Source of the DNA: Gammaproteobacteria bacterium
Lineage (GTDB): Bacteria; Pseudomonadota; Gammaproteobacteria; Steroidobacterales; Steroidobacteraceae
Assembly (NCBI GenBank): GCA_011391405.1
Contig: JAABQQ010000282.1
Coordinates: 1 to 62,011, forward strand
Length of the DNA: 62,011 nucleotides
Direction: 5' to 3'
In this document: in pieces, positions 18,035 through 27,070 of the stretch
How the letters are laid out: every line of letters begins with the position of its first letter
Position numbering within the stretch: position 1 is the first letter of the stretch
The notes under the pieces: model-generated
What the model saw: the letters and a program-made list of their open reading frames with translations, nothing else
Database searches by the model: none
Told to the model about the DNA's origin: nothing
Translations under genes and position numbers: made by a program

Positions 18035-20146
18035 TCAGCCAGCGAGGCTGCCGATGCGACGGATGCGATCCGTGCCGGGTTCCGCCGCTGCAGGCGGCTC
18101 GTCTGGCTTGAGCGCGGGGAAATCGCCCGTCAAGCCAGTCATCATCGAGCCGGGCAACCGGAAACCGGTCACCGACTTGCGCAACTGGGCCGCGAGTTCG
18201 GCGAGCTTGCCGATCGACGCGGACGTGGCCGTGGTGCTCTCGGCCGTCTGCGAGCTGATCTCGCGCAGCACCTGCATGTTGCGCGAGATGCTCTGTGACA
18301 CGCCGGCCTGCTGGCGCGAGCTGGCGGAGATGTTCTGCACGAGGCTCGCGATCTGGTTCGAGACCTGCTCGATCTCCTCGAGCGCGGCCCCCGCGTTTTC
18401 GGCGAGCAGCGCGCCGCCCACGACGTCGGTCGTGGTGCGCTCCATCGACACGACGGCCTCGTTCGTGTCGGCCTGGATCGTGCGCACCAGCACTTCGATC
18501 TGCTTGGTCGCGGTGGCCGCACGCTCTGCCAGCCGCTGGACTTCGTCGGCCACGACCGCAAAGCCGCGACCCGCTTCACCCGCCATCGACGCCTGGATCG
18601 AGGCGTTGAGCGCGAGGATGTTGGTCTGCTCGGCAATATCGTTGATCAGCTCGACGATGTTGCCGATTTCCTGCGAGCTTTCGCCGAGGCGCTTGATGCG
18701 CTTCGACGTCTCCTGGATGTTCTCGCGGATCGCGTTCATGCCGGTGATCGTGCGGCGCACGGCGTCACCGCCCTTGTGCGCGACATCCACCGAGTGACGC
18801 GCGACGTCGGATGAGCGCTCGGCGTTGCCGGACACTTCTTCGGTCGAGGCAGCCATGGCGGCAATCGACTCCGAAGCGGCGCCGATCTGCTTGGACTGCG
18901 CCGCCGAAGCCTTGGCCAGGTGCGTCGAGAGCGCCTGTGTCTGACGCGTGGCGCCATCGAGCTTGACGGCCGAATCGTTGATCGTGACGACGAGTTCACG
19001 CAGCGCTTCGATCGCGTAGTTGATCGAGTCTGCAATCGCGCCAGTGATGTCTTCGGTGACCGTGGCCTGCACGGTGAGGTCGCCGTCGGCGAGGCTCGAC
19101 AACTCGTCGAGCAGTCGCAGGATTGCCTGCTGGTTGCGCTCGTTCTGGCGGGTCTGGAATTCCGCGGCGTCACGCAGGGCCGCGAGTTCGCGCTGCAGCC
19201 AGAAGGCAGCGCCGAGCGTCAGCAGCGTGATCGCGATGAACAGCAGCGGCAGCCATGGGCTGGCGAACAGCCGGCCGTAACCGGTCGCGCCTTGCGCCTC
19301 GATCCCGGCGAGACCACCACTCAGGCTCGCGCCGGTTTCAGTCAGCGCGTTGCGCGCCGCCTGCATCTGTTCGAGCTGGTCGGCGAGCTTGATCGCTGCG
19401 CGGACCTGCTCGGCTTCGGTGCCGAACGCAACCGCCAGTGCCTTCGCGGCCTCCGCCGCATCGCCGACTGCCGGGGCTATTCCAAGCGTGTTGTCCTGGC
19501 CGTTCGCGCCGGCCGTAACCTGCGCCATGAATTCGAGGCTGTCGGTGAGACGGCGCGACGCCGCCTCGACCGAAGCCGTGCCGTCGGCAAGCGCAGTGAG
19601 GTCCTGGTCGATCGCCTGGGCGCGCAGCTCGAAACGCTCGAAGTTGCGATTCACGGCATCGGGACGGCCGGGACCCATCGCCTTCAGCACGCCGGCTGCC
19701 GTGGACAGCAACCGTGGCGTGGACTCGCGTACGCTCGCCGCAGACTTCTGCGCCTGCAGCGCGGCATCGCGGCCATCCAGCACGGCCTGCGACTGTTCCA
19801 GCAGCGCAGGCCAGCCGCGCTCGCTGCCGAGCACGCGGGCGCTCGGTGACGACAACAGGCCGACCGCGGACTTGCCGGCATCGATCTCGTCGATCACGCG
19901 CTCGAGCCGGGCGCGCGAAGCCGCCAGCGCATCGAACGCCGGGGCGGAACCACGCACGGCGGCGCCCGCCTGCAACGGAATGTTCTGCGCGATTGCCGTA
20001 AGGGAAGACAGGTGCTCCCGCAGCTGCGCCTGCTGCTGCATCGCGCGGCCGGAAAGCAGCAGGGCTACCGCGGCCAGCAGTGCCGCGACGATCGCCACGC
20101 CGAGCAGCATGGGCTGCAGGCGGGCGGCGTCGATTCGATTGGTCAT
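18035..20146 (-). CDS. pilJ: Methyl-accepting chemotaxis protein PilJ
   Basis: A 703-residue inner-membrane receptor. A transmembrane helix at about 13-33, a periplasmic PilJ-type helical sensor region, a second membrane segment near [17 protein letters not shown], a HAMP region and a long MCP signalling domain with the hairpin tip [17 protein letters not shown] are all visible. In the family it senses pilus-related and surface signals and controls ChpA through PilI. ATG 20146 matches the family start; the open frame further upstream overlaps pilI. No pilK methyltransferase or chpB methylesterase gene lies next to it, unlike in P. aeruginosa. Confidence 0.93.
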   Translation of the reverse strand: MTNRIDAARLQPMLLGVAIVAALLAAVALLLSGRAMQQQAQLREHLSSLTAIAQNIPLQAGAAVRGSAPAFDALAASRARLERVIDEIDAGKSAVGLLSSPSARVLGSERGWPALLEQSQAVLDGRDAALQAQKSAASVRESTPRLLSTAAGVLKAMGPGRPDAVNRNFERFELRAQAIDQDLTALADGTASVEAASRRLTDSLEFMAQVTAGANGQDNTLGIAPAVGDAAEAAKALAVAFGTEAEQVRAAIKLADQLEQMQAARNALTETGASLSGGLAGIEAQGATGYGRLFASPWLPLLFIAITLLTLGAAFWLQRELAALRDAAEFQTRQNERNQQAILRLLDELSSLADGDLTVQATVTEDITGAIADSINYAIEALRELVVTINDSAVKLDGATRQTQALSTHLAKASAAQSKQIGAASESIAAMAASTEEVSGNAERSSDVARHSVDVAHKGGDAVRRTITGMNAIRENIQETSKRIKRLGESSQEIGNIVELINDIAEQTNILALNASIQASMAGEAGRGFAVVADEVQRLAERAATATKQIEVLVRTIQADTNEAVVSMERTTTDVVGGALLAENAGAALEEIEQVSNQIASLVQNISASSRQQAGVSQSISRNMQVLREISSQTAESTTATSASIGKLAELAAQLRKSVTGFRLPGSMMTGLTGDFPALKPDEPPAAAEPGTDRIRRIGSLAG

Positions 20147-20180
20147 GTCGTCACCATTCTTGTCAGATCGGGCCGGCGGC

Positions 20181-20750
20181 TCAGGAAGCCGCAGCCTGCA
20201 TGAACTGCGGGCTCTCGAGCAGCGCCCGCACGCTGAACACCGGCCAGACCTCGGCCCCACGCCGGAACGCGCCAGCCAGGTAGCGTTCGCAGCGCAGCAG
20301 GGTTGGCGGCAGGTCGGTCGAGAATTCGCTTTCGTAGAAGCGGCGGAAACCCATCACCTCGTCGACGACGAGACCGGCGGGGATCTCGCGGTGGTTGGCG
20401 AGCAGCACGCGGCTCGACCGCGTAATCGAGGTTGCGCCCGCGCTGAGGAACGCGCGCAGGTCGATGACCGGCAGCAGCTGCCCGCGCACGTTCGACAGTC
20501 CACGAATCCACGGCCTGGCGCCCGGCACGCGCGTGACCGAAGCCGGGTATGAAAGCACCTCGCGCGTCTCCTCTCGTGCGAGCAGGAACGCTTCGCCGCC
20601 GAGGCGAAACGCGATGCCGACCCACTCCGCACCGGCGGCAATCGACTCGGGCTGGCCCTGCGCGGCGGCGCGGGCGCGGCGATCGATCTCCCGCAGCAGT
20701 TCGAAGGGACGTTCGCGGAGCGAGCGAAGGAGCGTGACGCCTGGCTGCAT
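20181..20750 (-). CDS. pilI: CheW-like adaptor PilI
   Basis: A 189-residue CheW-family adaptor: [52 protein letters not shown] and ILVDEVMG-like [14 protein letters not shown] form the two SH3-like lobes. It links PilJ to ChpA. The ATG follows the pilH stop by one base (TGACATG), so translation is coupled. The longer open frame that reaches 20912 is antisense-like sequence inside pilH and is rejected. Confidence 0.92.
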   Translation of the reverse strand: MQPGVTLLRSLRERPFELLREIDRRARAAAQGQPESIAAGAEWVGIAFRLGGEAFLLAREETREVLSYPASVTRVPGARPWIRGLSNVRGQLLPVIDLRAFLSAGATSITRSSRVLLANHREIPAGLVVDEVMGFRRFYESEFSTDLPPTLLRCERYLAGAFRRGAEVWPVFSVRALLESPQFMQAAAS

Positions 20751-20751
20751 G

Positions 20752-21117
20752 TCAGGTGGCAATGGCCGCCTGCGCCTTGCGCACCAACTGGTCCGTGGCG
20801 ACGGGCTTGACGAGGTAATCGACGGCACCCTGGCGCAGCCCCCAGACGCGGTCGGATTCCTGCGCCTTGGAGGTGACCATGATGACCGGAATGGTCCGCG
20901 TGGACGGATCATTGGCCAGTTCGCGCGTGGCCTGGAAGCCGTTGACGCCGGGCATCACGATGTCCATCAGGATCAGGTCCGGGTGCAGTTCGCGCGCGAG
21001 TCGCAGGCCCTCGCCGCCATCAGCGGCGGCGGCGGTCCTGAAGCCATGCTGCTCCAGCGCCTGCTGCATGACGTGAACGTCGGTCGGTGAATCGTCCACG
21101 ATCAGTACGAGTGCCAC
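20752..21117 (-). CDS. pilH: Single-domain response regulator PilH
   Basis: A 121-residue CheY-like receiver: VDDSPTD acidic pocket, phospho-Asp in LILMDIVMPGVNG, the VTSK switch residues and the conserved Lys in YLVKPV. In twitching systems PilH opposes or buffers PilG in the output of the Chp pathway. It lies between pilG and pilI in the usual order. Confidence 0.93.
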   Translation of the reverse strand: MALVLIVDDSPTDVHVMQQALEQHGFRTAAAADGGEGLRLARELHPDLILMDIVMPGVNGFQATRELANDPSTRTIPVIMVTSKAQESDRVWGLRQGAVDYLVKPVATDQLVRKAQAAIAT

Positions 21118-21141
21118 AGTCAGTTCCTCCGCGGACCGCGC

Positions 21142-21552
21142 TCAGGCGCGATGGACGTGAGTCTCGATTGCGCTCAGCAGTTCTTCGCGCGTGAAGGGCT
21201 TGGTCAGGTAATGCTCCGAACCCACGATGCGGCCGCGGGCCCGGTCGAAGAGTCCGTCCTTGCTCGACAGCATGATCACCGGGATGCTCTTGAAAACCTT
21301 GTTGTGCTTGATCAGCGAACAGGTCTGGTAGCCGTCCAGGCGCGGCATCATGATGTCCACGAACACGATGTCCGGCTGATGGTCGGCGACCTTGGACAGG
21401 GCGTCGAAGCCGTCCACGGCGGTGAAGACCTCGCAACCCTCGCGCGCCAGCAGGGTTTCGGCCGTGCGCCGGATGGTTTTGCTGTCGTCGATGACCAGCA
21501 CTTTGAGACCGGCCAACCTTGGCCGGCTGTTGCTGGCAGCCGTGTTTTCCAT
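21142..21552 (-). CDS. pilG: Single-domain response regulator PilG
   Basis: A 136-residue CheY-like receiver with a short N-terminal extension: VIDDSKTIRRTAE, phospho-Asp in FVDIMMPRLDGYQ, LSSK and LTKPF. PilG is the first gene of the Chp operon and in Pseudomonas promotes pilus extension and links to cAMP production. The 175-bp gap to gshB is divergent and must hold both promoters; no strong match stands out. Confidence 0.93.
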   Translation of the reverse strand: MENTAASNSRPRLAGLKVLVIDDSKTIRRTAETLLAREGCEVFTAVDGFDALSKVADHQPDIVFVDIMMPRLDGYQTCSLIKHNKVFKSIPVIMLSSKDGLFDRARGRIVGSEHYLTKPFTREELLSAIETHVHRA

Positions 21553-21727
21553 ACGGACGAGACCTCGGAGTCGAGTGGGCGTGCGTGCGAGTGCGACGCT
21601 ATGCGCGAGGCCGCCGCTCGCGAGGGCGTTTTAACATATTGGCCACCCCCCTGCCATTGGCGGCTTTCGATACCATGACACCCATCACAGTCACCCTGTT
21701 CGAGTTCGCCGCCCGCGTGGAGTCCGC

Positions 21728-22705
21728 ATGTCCCTGAAACCCCTGCGCATCGCCGTCGTCATGGATCCGATCGAGGACATCAAGCCCCGCAAGGACACGA
21801 CACTGGCGATGCTGCTCGCCGCGCAGCGCCGCGGCTGGGAACTCCATTACCTGGAGCTGTCCGGTATCTGGCTGCGCGACGGCGTCGCGCTGGGTCGCGC
21901 GCACCCGATCAGCGTCCGCGAGCATGACAGCGACTGGTTCACGCGCGGCGCGGCCGTGGTGACCAGGCTTGGCGACTTCGACGCGATCCTGATGCGCAAG
22001 GATCCGCCGTTCGACACGGAATACATCTATTCGACCTACATCCTCGAGCGGGCCGAGCTGCAGGGCGCGCTGGTCATCAACCGCCCGCAAGGCCTGCGCG
22101 ACATGAACGAAAAGGTCTACACGGCCTGGTTTCCGCAGTGCTGCGCGCCCACCCTGATCACACGCGGCATGGCGGACATGCACGCATTTCTCAAGGAACA
22201 CGGCCGGGCGGTCTGCAAGCCCCTCTACGGCATGGGCGGCCGTTCGATCTTCGTGGTCGACGCCGGCGACAAGAATGCGAACGTGATCTTCGAAACGCTC
22301 ACCGAGTACGGCACGCGCTACGCAATCGTGCAACGCTACATCCCCGACATCGTGACGACCGGCGACTCGAGGGTGATCCTGGTGGAGGGCGAACCCGTGT
22401 CCTATGCGCTCGCACGCATTCCGACCGACGCGGACAACCGCGGCAACCTGGCTGCTGGCGCCAAGGGAGTCGGCCGCCCGCTCAACGAACGCGATCGCTG
22501 GCTGGCCGCCGAGATCGGACCGGCGCTGCGCGACCGGGGGATGCTGTTCGTGGGCCTCGACGTGATCGGCGGCTTCGTCACCGAAATCAACGTGACCAGC
22601 CCGACGGGCGTGCGCGAGATCGACAAGCAGTTCGGCACCGACATCGCCGGCTCACTGATGGATGCGATCGCGCGCCGGGTCGCGGCCCGCGGAGGGCCGC
22701 ATTGA
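21728..22705 (+). CDS. gshB: Glutathione synthetase
   Basis: A 325-residue ATP-grasp ligase that joins gamma-glutamylcysteine and glycine. Recognised by VVMDPIEDIKPRKDTTLAML at the N-terminus, MRKDPPFDTEYIYSTYILE, KPLYGMGGRSIF and the C-terminal FVTEINVTSPTGVREID. Size equals E. coli GshB. It heads the gshB-tonB-yqgE-ruvX-pyrB run with overlapping or nearly abutting genes, a conserved gammaproteobacterial order. Confidence 0.96.
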   Translation: MSLKPLRIAVVMDPIEDIKPRKDTTLAMLLAAQRRGWELHYLELSGIWLRDGVALGRAHPISVREHDSDWFTRGAAVVTRLGDFDAILMRKDPPFDTEYIYSTYILERAELQGALVINRPQGLRDMNEKVYTAWFPQCCAPTLITRGMADMHAFLKEHGRAVCKPLYGMGGRSIFVVDAGDKNANVIFETLTEYGTRYAIVQRYIPDIVTTGDSRVILVEGEPVSYALARIPTDADNRGNLAAGAKGVGRPLNERDRWLAAEIGPALRDRGMLFVGLDVIGGFVTEINVTSPTGVREIDKQFGTDIAGSLMDAIARRVAARGGPH

Positions 22706-23607
22706 CGACGCCGGCCATCCTCCGCAGGGGCCGCGATCCCACCGGGGACCGCCTGGCCACCGCCATCTTCGTGACGGCCCTGGTCCACGGGCTCGTCATC
22801 CTGGGCGTGCGCTTCAGCGCCCCACTTGCGCCGGACAACGCCCTGCCCACGCTCGAGGTCCTGCTGGTCCCGACCGGACCGGACGATCCGCAGGCGAACC
22901 TCGAGGCGGCCTATATTGCACAGCGCACGCAGCAAGGCACCGGTACCGGCATGGAAGCCAGGCGAGCCTCTCTGCCCGAAGCGAGGCCGGAACAGGCAGC
23001 GGTGCCAAACGCTCCCGCTTCGGACCAGGACGAGCAGGCACGCCCTTCCGAACCCGAAGGCGCAGTGTCGGTGCTCGCGCGACGCGCGCTCGATGCCGAG
23101 CGGCTGGCCACCGGCGCGGAGCCGCGCGAGGAACCCCCGGTGTTCTATGCCAGCCCAGCGCCGGCCGTGCCGACCGTTGGCCTGAATGCCGCGGTGGCCG
23201 ACCGCGACCTGCACCTGCGCGGCCAGCTGTCGGTGGACGGCAAGCTCCTCGCCAATACGCGCGAATCCGCCATCGCCGCGTACCTGGACGGCTGGAAACG
23301 CAGGATCGAGCGCGTCGGTACCCTCAATTTCCCGAACGAAGCCAGGCGTCGGCAACTGTCGGGCAATCCCGTGCTGGAGGTGGCGATCCGTGCCAACGGC
23401 ACGCTCGAAACGGTGATCGTACGGCGCACGAGCGGCCACCTCGAACTGGACAACGCCGCCGTCGGCATCGTGCGCCTCGCAGCGCCGTTCGAGCCCTTCC
23501 CGAACGCGTTGCGTGAGCGTTACCCCGTGCTCCGCTTCGCCTACGAGTGGCAGTTCATCAACGGACAGCTCGGCGGTGCCGGCGCAGTATTCTCCTCCGG
23601 CCCGTAG
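22702..23607 (+). CDS. TonB family energy transducer (TonB3-like)
   Basis: A 301-residue protein with an N-terminal transmembrane anchor (about residues 14-35), a variable acidic and proline-containing periplasmic stalk, and a C-terminal TonB domain (LEVAIRANGTLETVIVRRTSG, LAAPFEPFP). I choose the TTG at 22702, which overlaps the gshB stop and has GGAGG seven bases upstream. Location after gshB matches TonB3 of Pseudomonas, which is implicated in twitching motility rather than iron uptake. A role with BtuB is possible, but ExbB/ExbD are not in the window. Confidence 0.85.
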   Translation: MTTPAILRRGRDPTGDRLATAIFVTALVHGLVILGVRFSAPLAPDNALPTLEVLLVPTGPDDPQANLEAAYIAQRTQQGTGTGMEARRASLPEARPEQAAVPNAPASDQDEQARPSEPEGAVSVLARRALDAERLATGAEPREEPPVFYASPAPAVPTVGLNAAVADRDLHLRGQLSVDGKLLANTRESAIAAYLDGWKRRIERVGTLNFPNEARRRQLSGNPVLEVAIRANGTLETVIVRRTSGHLELDNAAVGIVRLAAPFEPFPNALRERYPVLRFAYEWQFINGQLGGAGAVFSSGP

Positions 23608-23624
23608 CGCGATACTGTCTCCCC

Positions 23625-24182
23625 GTGACCGCCTACCTCACCAACCAGTTCCTGATCGCCATGCCCGCCATGGACGACCCGAACTTCGCCCAGACCGTCA
23701 CGCTGGTGTGCGAACACAGCGAGCGCGGCGCGCTGGGCATCGTCATCAATCGCACGCTGCCGATGACGCTCGGCGAGGTCTTCCAGCAGCTCGACCTCGA
23801 TTTCTCGCGCTCACGCGTCAGCGACCAACCGGTGCTGCGAGGCGGCCCGGTGCAGACGGAACGCGGTTTCGTGCTGCATTCCCCGGCGGGAAAATATGAG
23901 TCGTCGCTGCCGTTCTCGGAGCGCATGCACCTGACCACCTCGCGCGACATCCTCGATGCCCTTGCTGCCGGTGAAGGCCCCGGCAGCGCCGTCATCGCAT
24001 TGGGTTACGCGGGCTGGGACGCCGGCCAGCTCGAGGACGAGATGGCGCGCAATGCCTGGCTCTCGGTGGATGCGGACGAGCGCGTGCTGTTCGCGACGCC
24101 CATCGAGCAGCGCTGGAGCGCGGCCGCCCGGTTGCTGGGCATCGACCTGCTCTCCCTCAGCAGCGACGCGGGCCACGCCTGA
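23625..24182 (+). CDS. yqgE: YqgE/AlgH family protein
   Basis: A 185-residue cytoplasmic protein of the DUF179 family: LTNQFLIAMPAMDDPNF at the start, GALGIVINRTL, LRGGPVQTERGFVLH and GYAGWDAGQLEDEMARNAWL are diagnostic. Function is not settled; in Pseudomonas the gene is called algH. GTG 23625 gives the family N-terminus and family length; an earlier ATG lies inside tonB. Confidence 0.9.
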   Translation: MTAYLTNQFLIAMPAMDDPNFAQTVTLVCEHSERGALGIVINRTLPMTLGEVFQQLDLDFSRSRVSDQPVLRGGPVQTERGFVLHSPAGKYESSLPFSERMHLTTSRDILDALAAGEGPGSAVIALGYAGWDAGQLEDEMARNAWLSVDADERVLFATPIEQRWSAAARLLGIDLLSLSSDAGHA

Positions 24183-24250
24183 TTCCGAGCCACAAAGACG
24201 ACCCGCCTCCACCCGCCGCCCACGGCGGGCATCCGTCCTCGGGCGAGGTT

Positions 24251-24664
24251 GTGCTCGCGTTCGATTTCGGCACCCGCCGCATCGGCATCGCAGTCGGGCA
24301 GACGATGACCGGTTCGGCCACTGCGATCGGTACCCTGCCGGCCCGGAATGGAGCGCCGGACTGGCCCGCCGTCGATACGTGCATTGCCCAATGGGCCCCG
24401 ACCCGGCTGCTGGTCGGGCTCCCTTATAATATGGACGACTCGGACACCACGACGACGGCAACCTGCCGCGCCTTTGGCGACAAGCTCGCGCGGCGTTCGG
24501 GGCTGCCGGTCGACTACGTGGACGAGCGCCTGACGTCCAATGCCGCTTACGACGAGTTGCGCAGCGAGCGCCGCTCCGGAATGCGCGCGCGTCGCATCCG
24601 TCCCGAGGACATCGATGCGAACGCGGCGCGGTTGATCCTGCTGACCTGGATGGGCACGACTTGA
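24251..24664 (+). CDS. ruvX: Holliday-junction-resolvase-like YqgF/RuvX nuclease
   Basis: A 137-residue RNase H-fold protein: FDFGTRRIGIAVG, LVGLPYNMDDS and VDERLTS carry the catalytic acidic residues. The family acts in pre-16S rRNA 5' end maturation. Start GTG 24251 follows a GGGCGAGG sequence; the frame is open back to the yqgE stop, so a longer N-terminus with a rarer start cannot be ruled out. Its stop overlaps the TTG start of pyrB. Confidence 0.88.
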   Translation: MLAFDFGTRRIGIAVGQTMTGSATAIGTLPARNGAPDWPAVDTCIAQWAPTRLLVGLPYNMDDSDTTTTATCRAFGDKLARRSGLPVDYVDERLTSNAAYDELRSERRSGMRARRIRPEDIDANAARLILLTWMGTT

Positions 24665-25662
24665 AAACTGACACCGGCCGGGACCTGCAGCGCGACCATG
24701 CTGGCCGCCTGCGCCACCTGCTCACGCTCGAAGGCCTTGCGCGCGACGAGATCGTGCACCTGCTCGACCTCGCGCAGTTCTACGTCCGCGAACCCGGCGA
24801 CCTGCCCGCCCGCGACGGCGCGCTGCTCGGCCGCACGGTGGCAAACCTGTTCTTCGAGCCGAGCACACGCACGCGCGTCTCGTTCGAACTCGCCGCCACG
24901 CGCCTGGGCGCGGATGTCGTCAACCTCGACCTGCACTCCTCCTCGCGCGTGAAGGGCGAGACCGTGCTCGACACCATCTACACGCTGCAGGCGATGATGG
25001 TGGACGTGTTCGTGATGCGCGACTCCGAGCCCGGCCTGCCGGCCTTGGTCGCGCGCCACGTGCAGCCCCACGTCAGCGTGCTGAACGCGGGCGAGGCGCA
25101 TGTCTCGCATCCAACCCAGGGACTGCTGGACGTGCTGACCATCCGCCAGCGCAAGGGCGACCTGCAGAACCTGTGCGTCGCGGTCGTGGGCGACATCCGC
25201 CATTCCCGTGTCGCACGTTCGACCGGGACCGCGCTGCAGACGCTCGGCGTCGGCGAACTGCGCTTCGTGTCCCCGGCCAGCCTTGCCCCCGAAGCCGACG
25301 AGTTCCCGGGTGCGCAACGCTGCACGTCGCTCGAGGACGGGATCCGCGGCGCCGACGTCATCATGGCGCTGCGCATCCAGAAGGAGCGCATGGACCAGTC
25401 GCAGATCCCGGACGTCGATGCGTTCCTGAAGGAATGGGGCATCACGGAGCGCAGCATCCTGCACGCGAACAAGGGCGCGATCGTGCTGCATCCCGGCCCG
25501 ATGAACCGCGGCGTCGAAATCACCAGTGCGATCGCGGACGGCCCGCCATCGGCCGTGCAGCAGCAGGTCCGTAACGGCGTCGCCGTGCGCATGGCGGTGC
25601 TCGCAACGATCGTGCGCAACGTGCAGGTCCGCAACGTGCAGGCCGGCAGGCGCGAGGTCTGA
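24661..25662 (+). CDS. pyrB: Aspartate carbamoyltransferase catalytic subunit
   Basis: A 333-residue enzyme making carbamoyl-aspartate in pyrimidine synthesis. Carbamoyl-phosphate site FEPSTRTRVSFE, SSRVKGET, HPTQGLLD and the C-terminal LHPGPMNRG are all present. TTG start overlaps the ruvX stop (TTGA). In Pseudomonas a dihydroorotase-like pyrC' follows; here it is replaced by a PyrK-like gene. No pyrI is present. Confidence 0.95.
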   Translation: MKTDTGRDLQRDHAGRLRHLLTLEGLARDEIVHLLDLAQFYVREPGDLPARDGALLGRTVANLFFEPSTRTRVSFELAATRLGADVVNLDLHSSSRVKGETVLDTIYTLQAMMVDVFVMRDSEPGLPALVARHVQPHVSVLNAGEAHVSHPTQGLLDVLTIRQRKGDLQNLCVAVVGDIRHSRVARSTGTALQTLGVGELRFVSPASLAPEADEFPGAQRCTSLEDGIRGADVIMALRIQKERMDQSQIPDVDAFLKEWGITERSILHANKGAIVLHPGPMNRGVEITSAIADGPPSAVQQQVRNGVAVRMAVLATIVRNVQVRNVQAGRREV

Positions 25663-25667
25663 GTCGA

Positions 25668-26630
25668 ATGAGCAACCCCGGTCCTGCCACCTGCACCATC
25701 GACACCGCGGGACGCGGTCGCGGCACGGCGCCCGACCAGCGTCACCACCGCGACGCGATCTTCGTCGAGGACGGCCGGTTGCTCTCGCAGCAGGGGTACC
25801 CGGGCGAACAGTTCGTGATTCGTATCCAGGCGCCGAAGTGCGCCGCCGCCGCGCTGCCGGGCAGCTTCGCGCACCTGACGTGCGACCCCGAACGCCCGAT
25901 GCGCCGGCCGCTGTCGCTCATGCGTGTCGATGCGCGGGCCGGCTGGATCGAGATCCTCTACAAGGTCGTGGGCCCCGGACTCAAGGCACTTTCGCAGCAG
26001 CCAGTGGGTGCCACGATCAGTGTGCTCGGGCCGATCGGCCAGGGCTTCGTCGCGCACCCGGAGCGGCCGCGGACATTGCTCGTGGGCGGCGGTGTCGGCG
26101 TTCCGCCGATGGTGTTTCTGGCGGAATCGCTGAAGACGCGCCGTGCCGAAGCGCCCTGGCAGACGCTGGTGCTGATGGGCTCGGAGGTCGAGTTCCCGTT
26201 CCGTGCACGGCCCTCGCAGATTCTCGTGCCCGGCATGCCGGGCGAAGCGATCGCGTGCATGCCGCTGCTGGACGACTGGGGCATCGCGAGCCGCCTTGCG
26301 AGCTTTGGCGGATTCCCCGGTTGCTTTCACGGCTATGTGACGGATCTCGCCGCGCATTGGCTTGAGTCGCTCGACGCGCAGGCGCTCGGCGAGGTCGAGA
26401 TGTTTGCGTGCGGCCCGACGCCGATGCTGCAGGCGACGGCGCGTGTGGCACGCAGGTTCGGCGTGCCATGCCAGGCGTCACTCGAAGAATTCATGGCCTG
26501 CGCGGTCGGCGGCTGCGCCGGGTGCGCCGTGCCAGTCGTGCAGCCTGATGGCTCGCTCGCGATGAAGCGTGTCTGCGTCGACGGACCCGTGTTCGACGCG
26601 AATGCGGTGTTTCCGCCGGTGTCCGTCTAG
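25668..26630 (+). CDS. PyrK-like dihydroorotate dehydrogenase electron-transfer subunit (FAD, 2Fe-2S)
   Basis: A 320-residue ferredoxin-reductase-fold protein. RRPLSLMRVD is the FAD-binding RxxS motif, LLVGGGVGVPPM binds pyridine nucleotide, FACGPTPMLQA is the C-terminal reductase motif, and Cys278, Cys283, Cys286 and Cys303 reproduce the PyrK C-x4-C-x2-C-x(n)-C cluster. PyrK passes electrons from NADH to class 1B PyrD. The N-terminus is about 40 residues longer than usual. It starts 5 nt after pyrB, but no pyrD is in the window and gammaproteobacteria usually carry quinone-linked class 2 PyrD, so the partner is unclear. Confidence 0.8.
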   Translation: MSNPGPATCTIDTAGRGRGTAPDQRHHRDAIFVEDGRLLSQQGYPGEQFVIRIQAPKCAAAALPGSFAHLTCDPERPMRRPLSLMRVDARAGWIEILYKVVGPGLKALSQQPVGATISVLGPIGQGFVAHPERPRTLLVGGGVGVPPMVFLAESLKTRRAEAPWQTLVLMGSEVEFPFRARPSQILVPGMPGEAIACMPLLDDWGIASRLASFGGFPGCFHGYVTDLAAHWLESLDAQALGEVEMFACGPTPMLQATARVARRFGVPCQASLEEFMACAVGGCAGCAVPVVQPDGSLAMKRVCVDGPVFDANAVFPPVSV

Positions 26631-26688
26631 CGCTGTTGCGCTGCTTGCGGAGTCCTCGAGAGACCCGATCGAGGCGGTCGGTCGATGG

Positions 26689-26817
26689 CGTTCGATCCGG
26701 CCTGTCCTGCCGGGAGCGGAACGGCAGACACGCTCCCGGCAGGACAGGCCGGATCGAACGCTCGATACGCCGCGCCTGAGCGGGTTCTCGGGCAGGCCCG
26801 AGAACCTCGCACGGCGC
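26689..26817 (-). repeat. Family I double-hairpin element, copy 1 (reverse)
   Basis: Hairpin B: a perfect 30-bp stem (26689-26718 with 26731-26760) and the 12-nt loop GAACGGCAGACA, the only copy with a loop substitution. Hairpin A follows at 26772-26817: GCGCC-TGA-GCG, a stem GGTTCTCGGGC/GCCCGAGAACC, then T-CGC-AC-GGCGC. It begins 58 nt after the pyrK-like stop. Stem B shares no long match with the other copies. Confidence 0.85.
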
Positions 26818-26993
26818 AAGGAACCTGCGTGGAAGCTGACCATCGCGCGTCGGACCATCCCCAGCCAGGGGAGGTGCGCGACCCAAACTCCAGCTCGGCC
26901 GTCTGGATGAGCACTGCGGTGTCTGCAGAATGCGCAGCAACAATCAGGTTCTGTCACCGATTCGTGTCGGTGCCCGAGCCGATACCGTCCCTA

Positions 26994-27024
26994 GCGAGTC
27001 ATGCGCAAGTTGCGCATGACTCGC
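26994..27024. repeat. Perfect 15-bp palindrome
   Basis: GCGAGTCATGCGCAA (26994-27008) is followed after one base by its exact complement (27010-27024). It lies 46 nt beyond the 3' end of the minus-strand beta-propeller gene without a T-tract, and 176 bp from family I copy 1. Its GCGAG/CTCGC ends resemble the inner part of a family I hairpin A. The rest of 26631-27070 outside copy 1 and this palindrome shows nothing I can name. Confidence 0.6.
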
Positions 27025-27070
27025 CCCCGGGGTACATCTCAGGATGGCAGCCGCGTTGTAACCATGCTGC

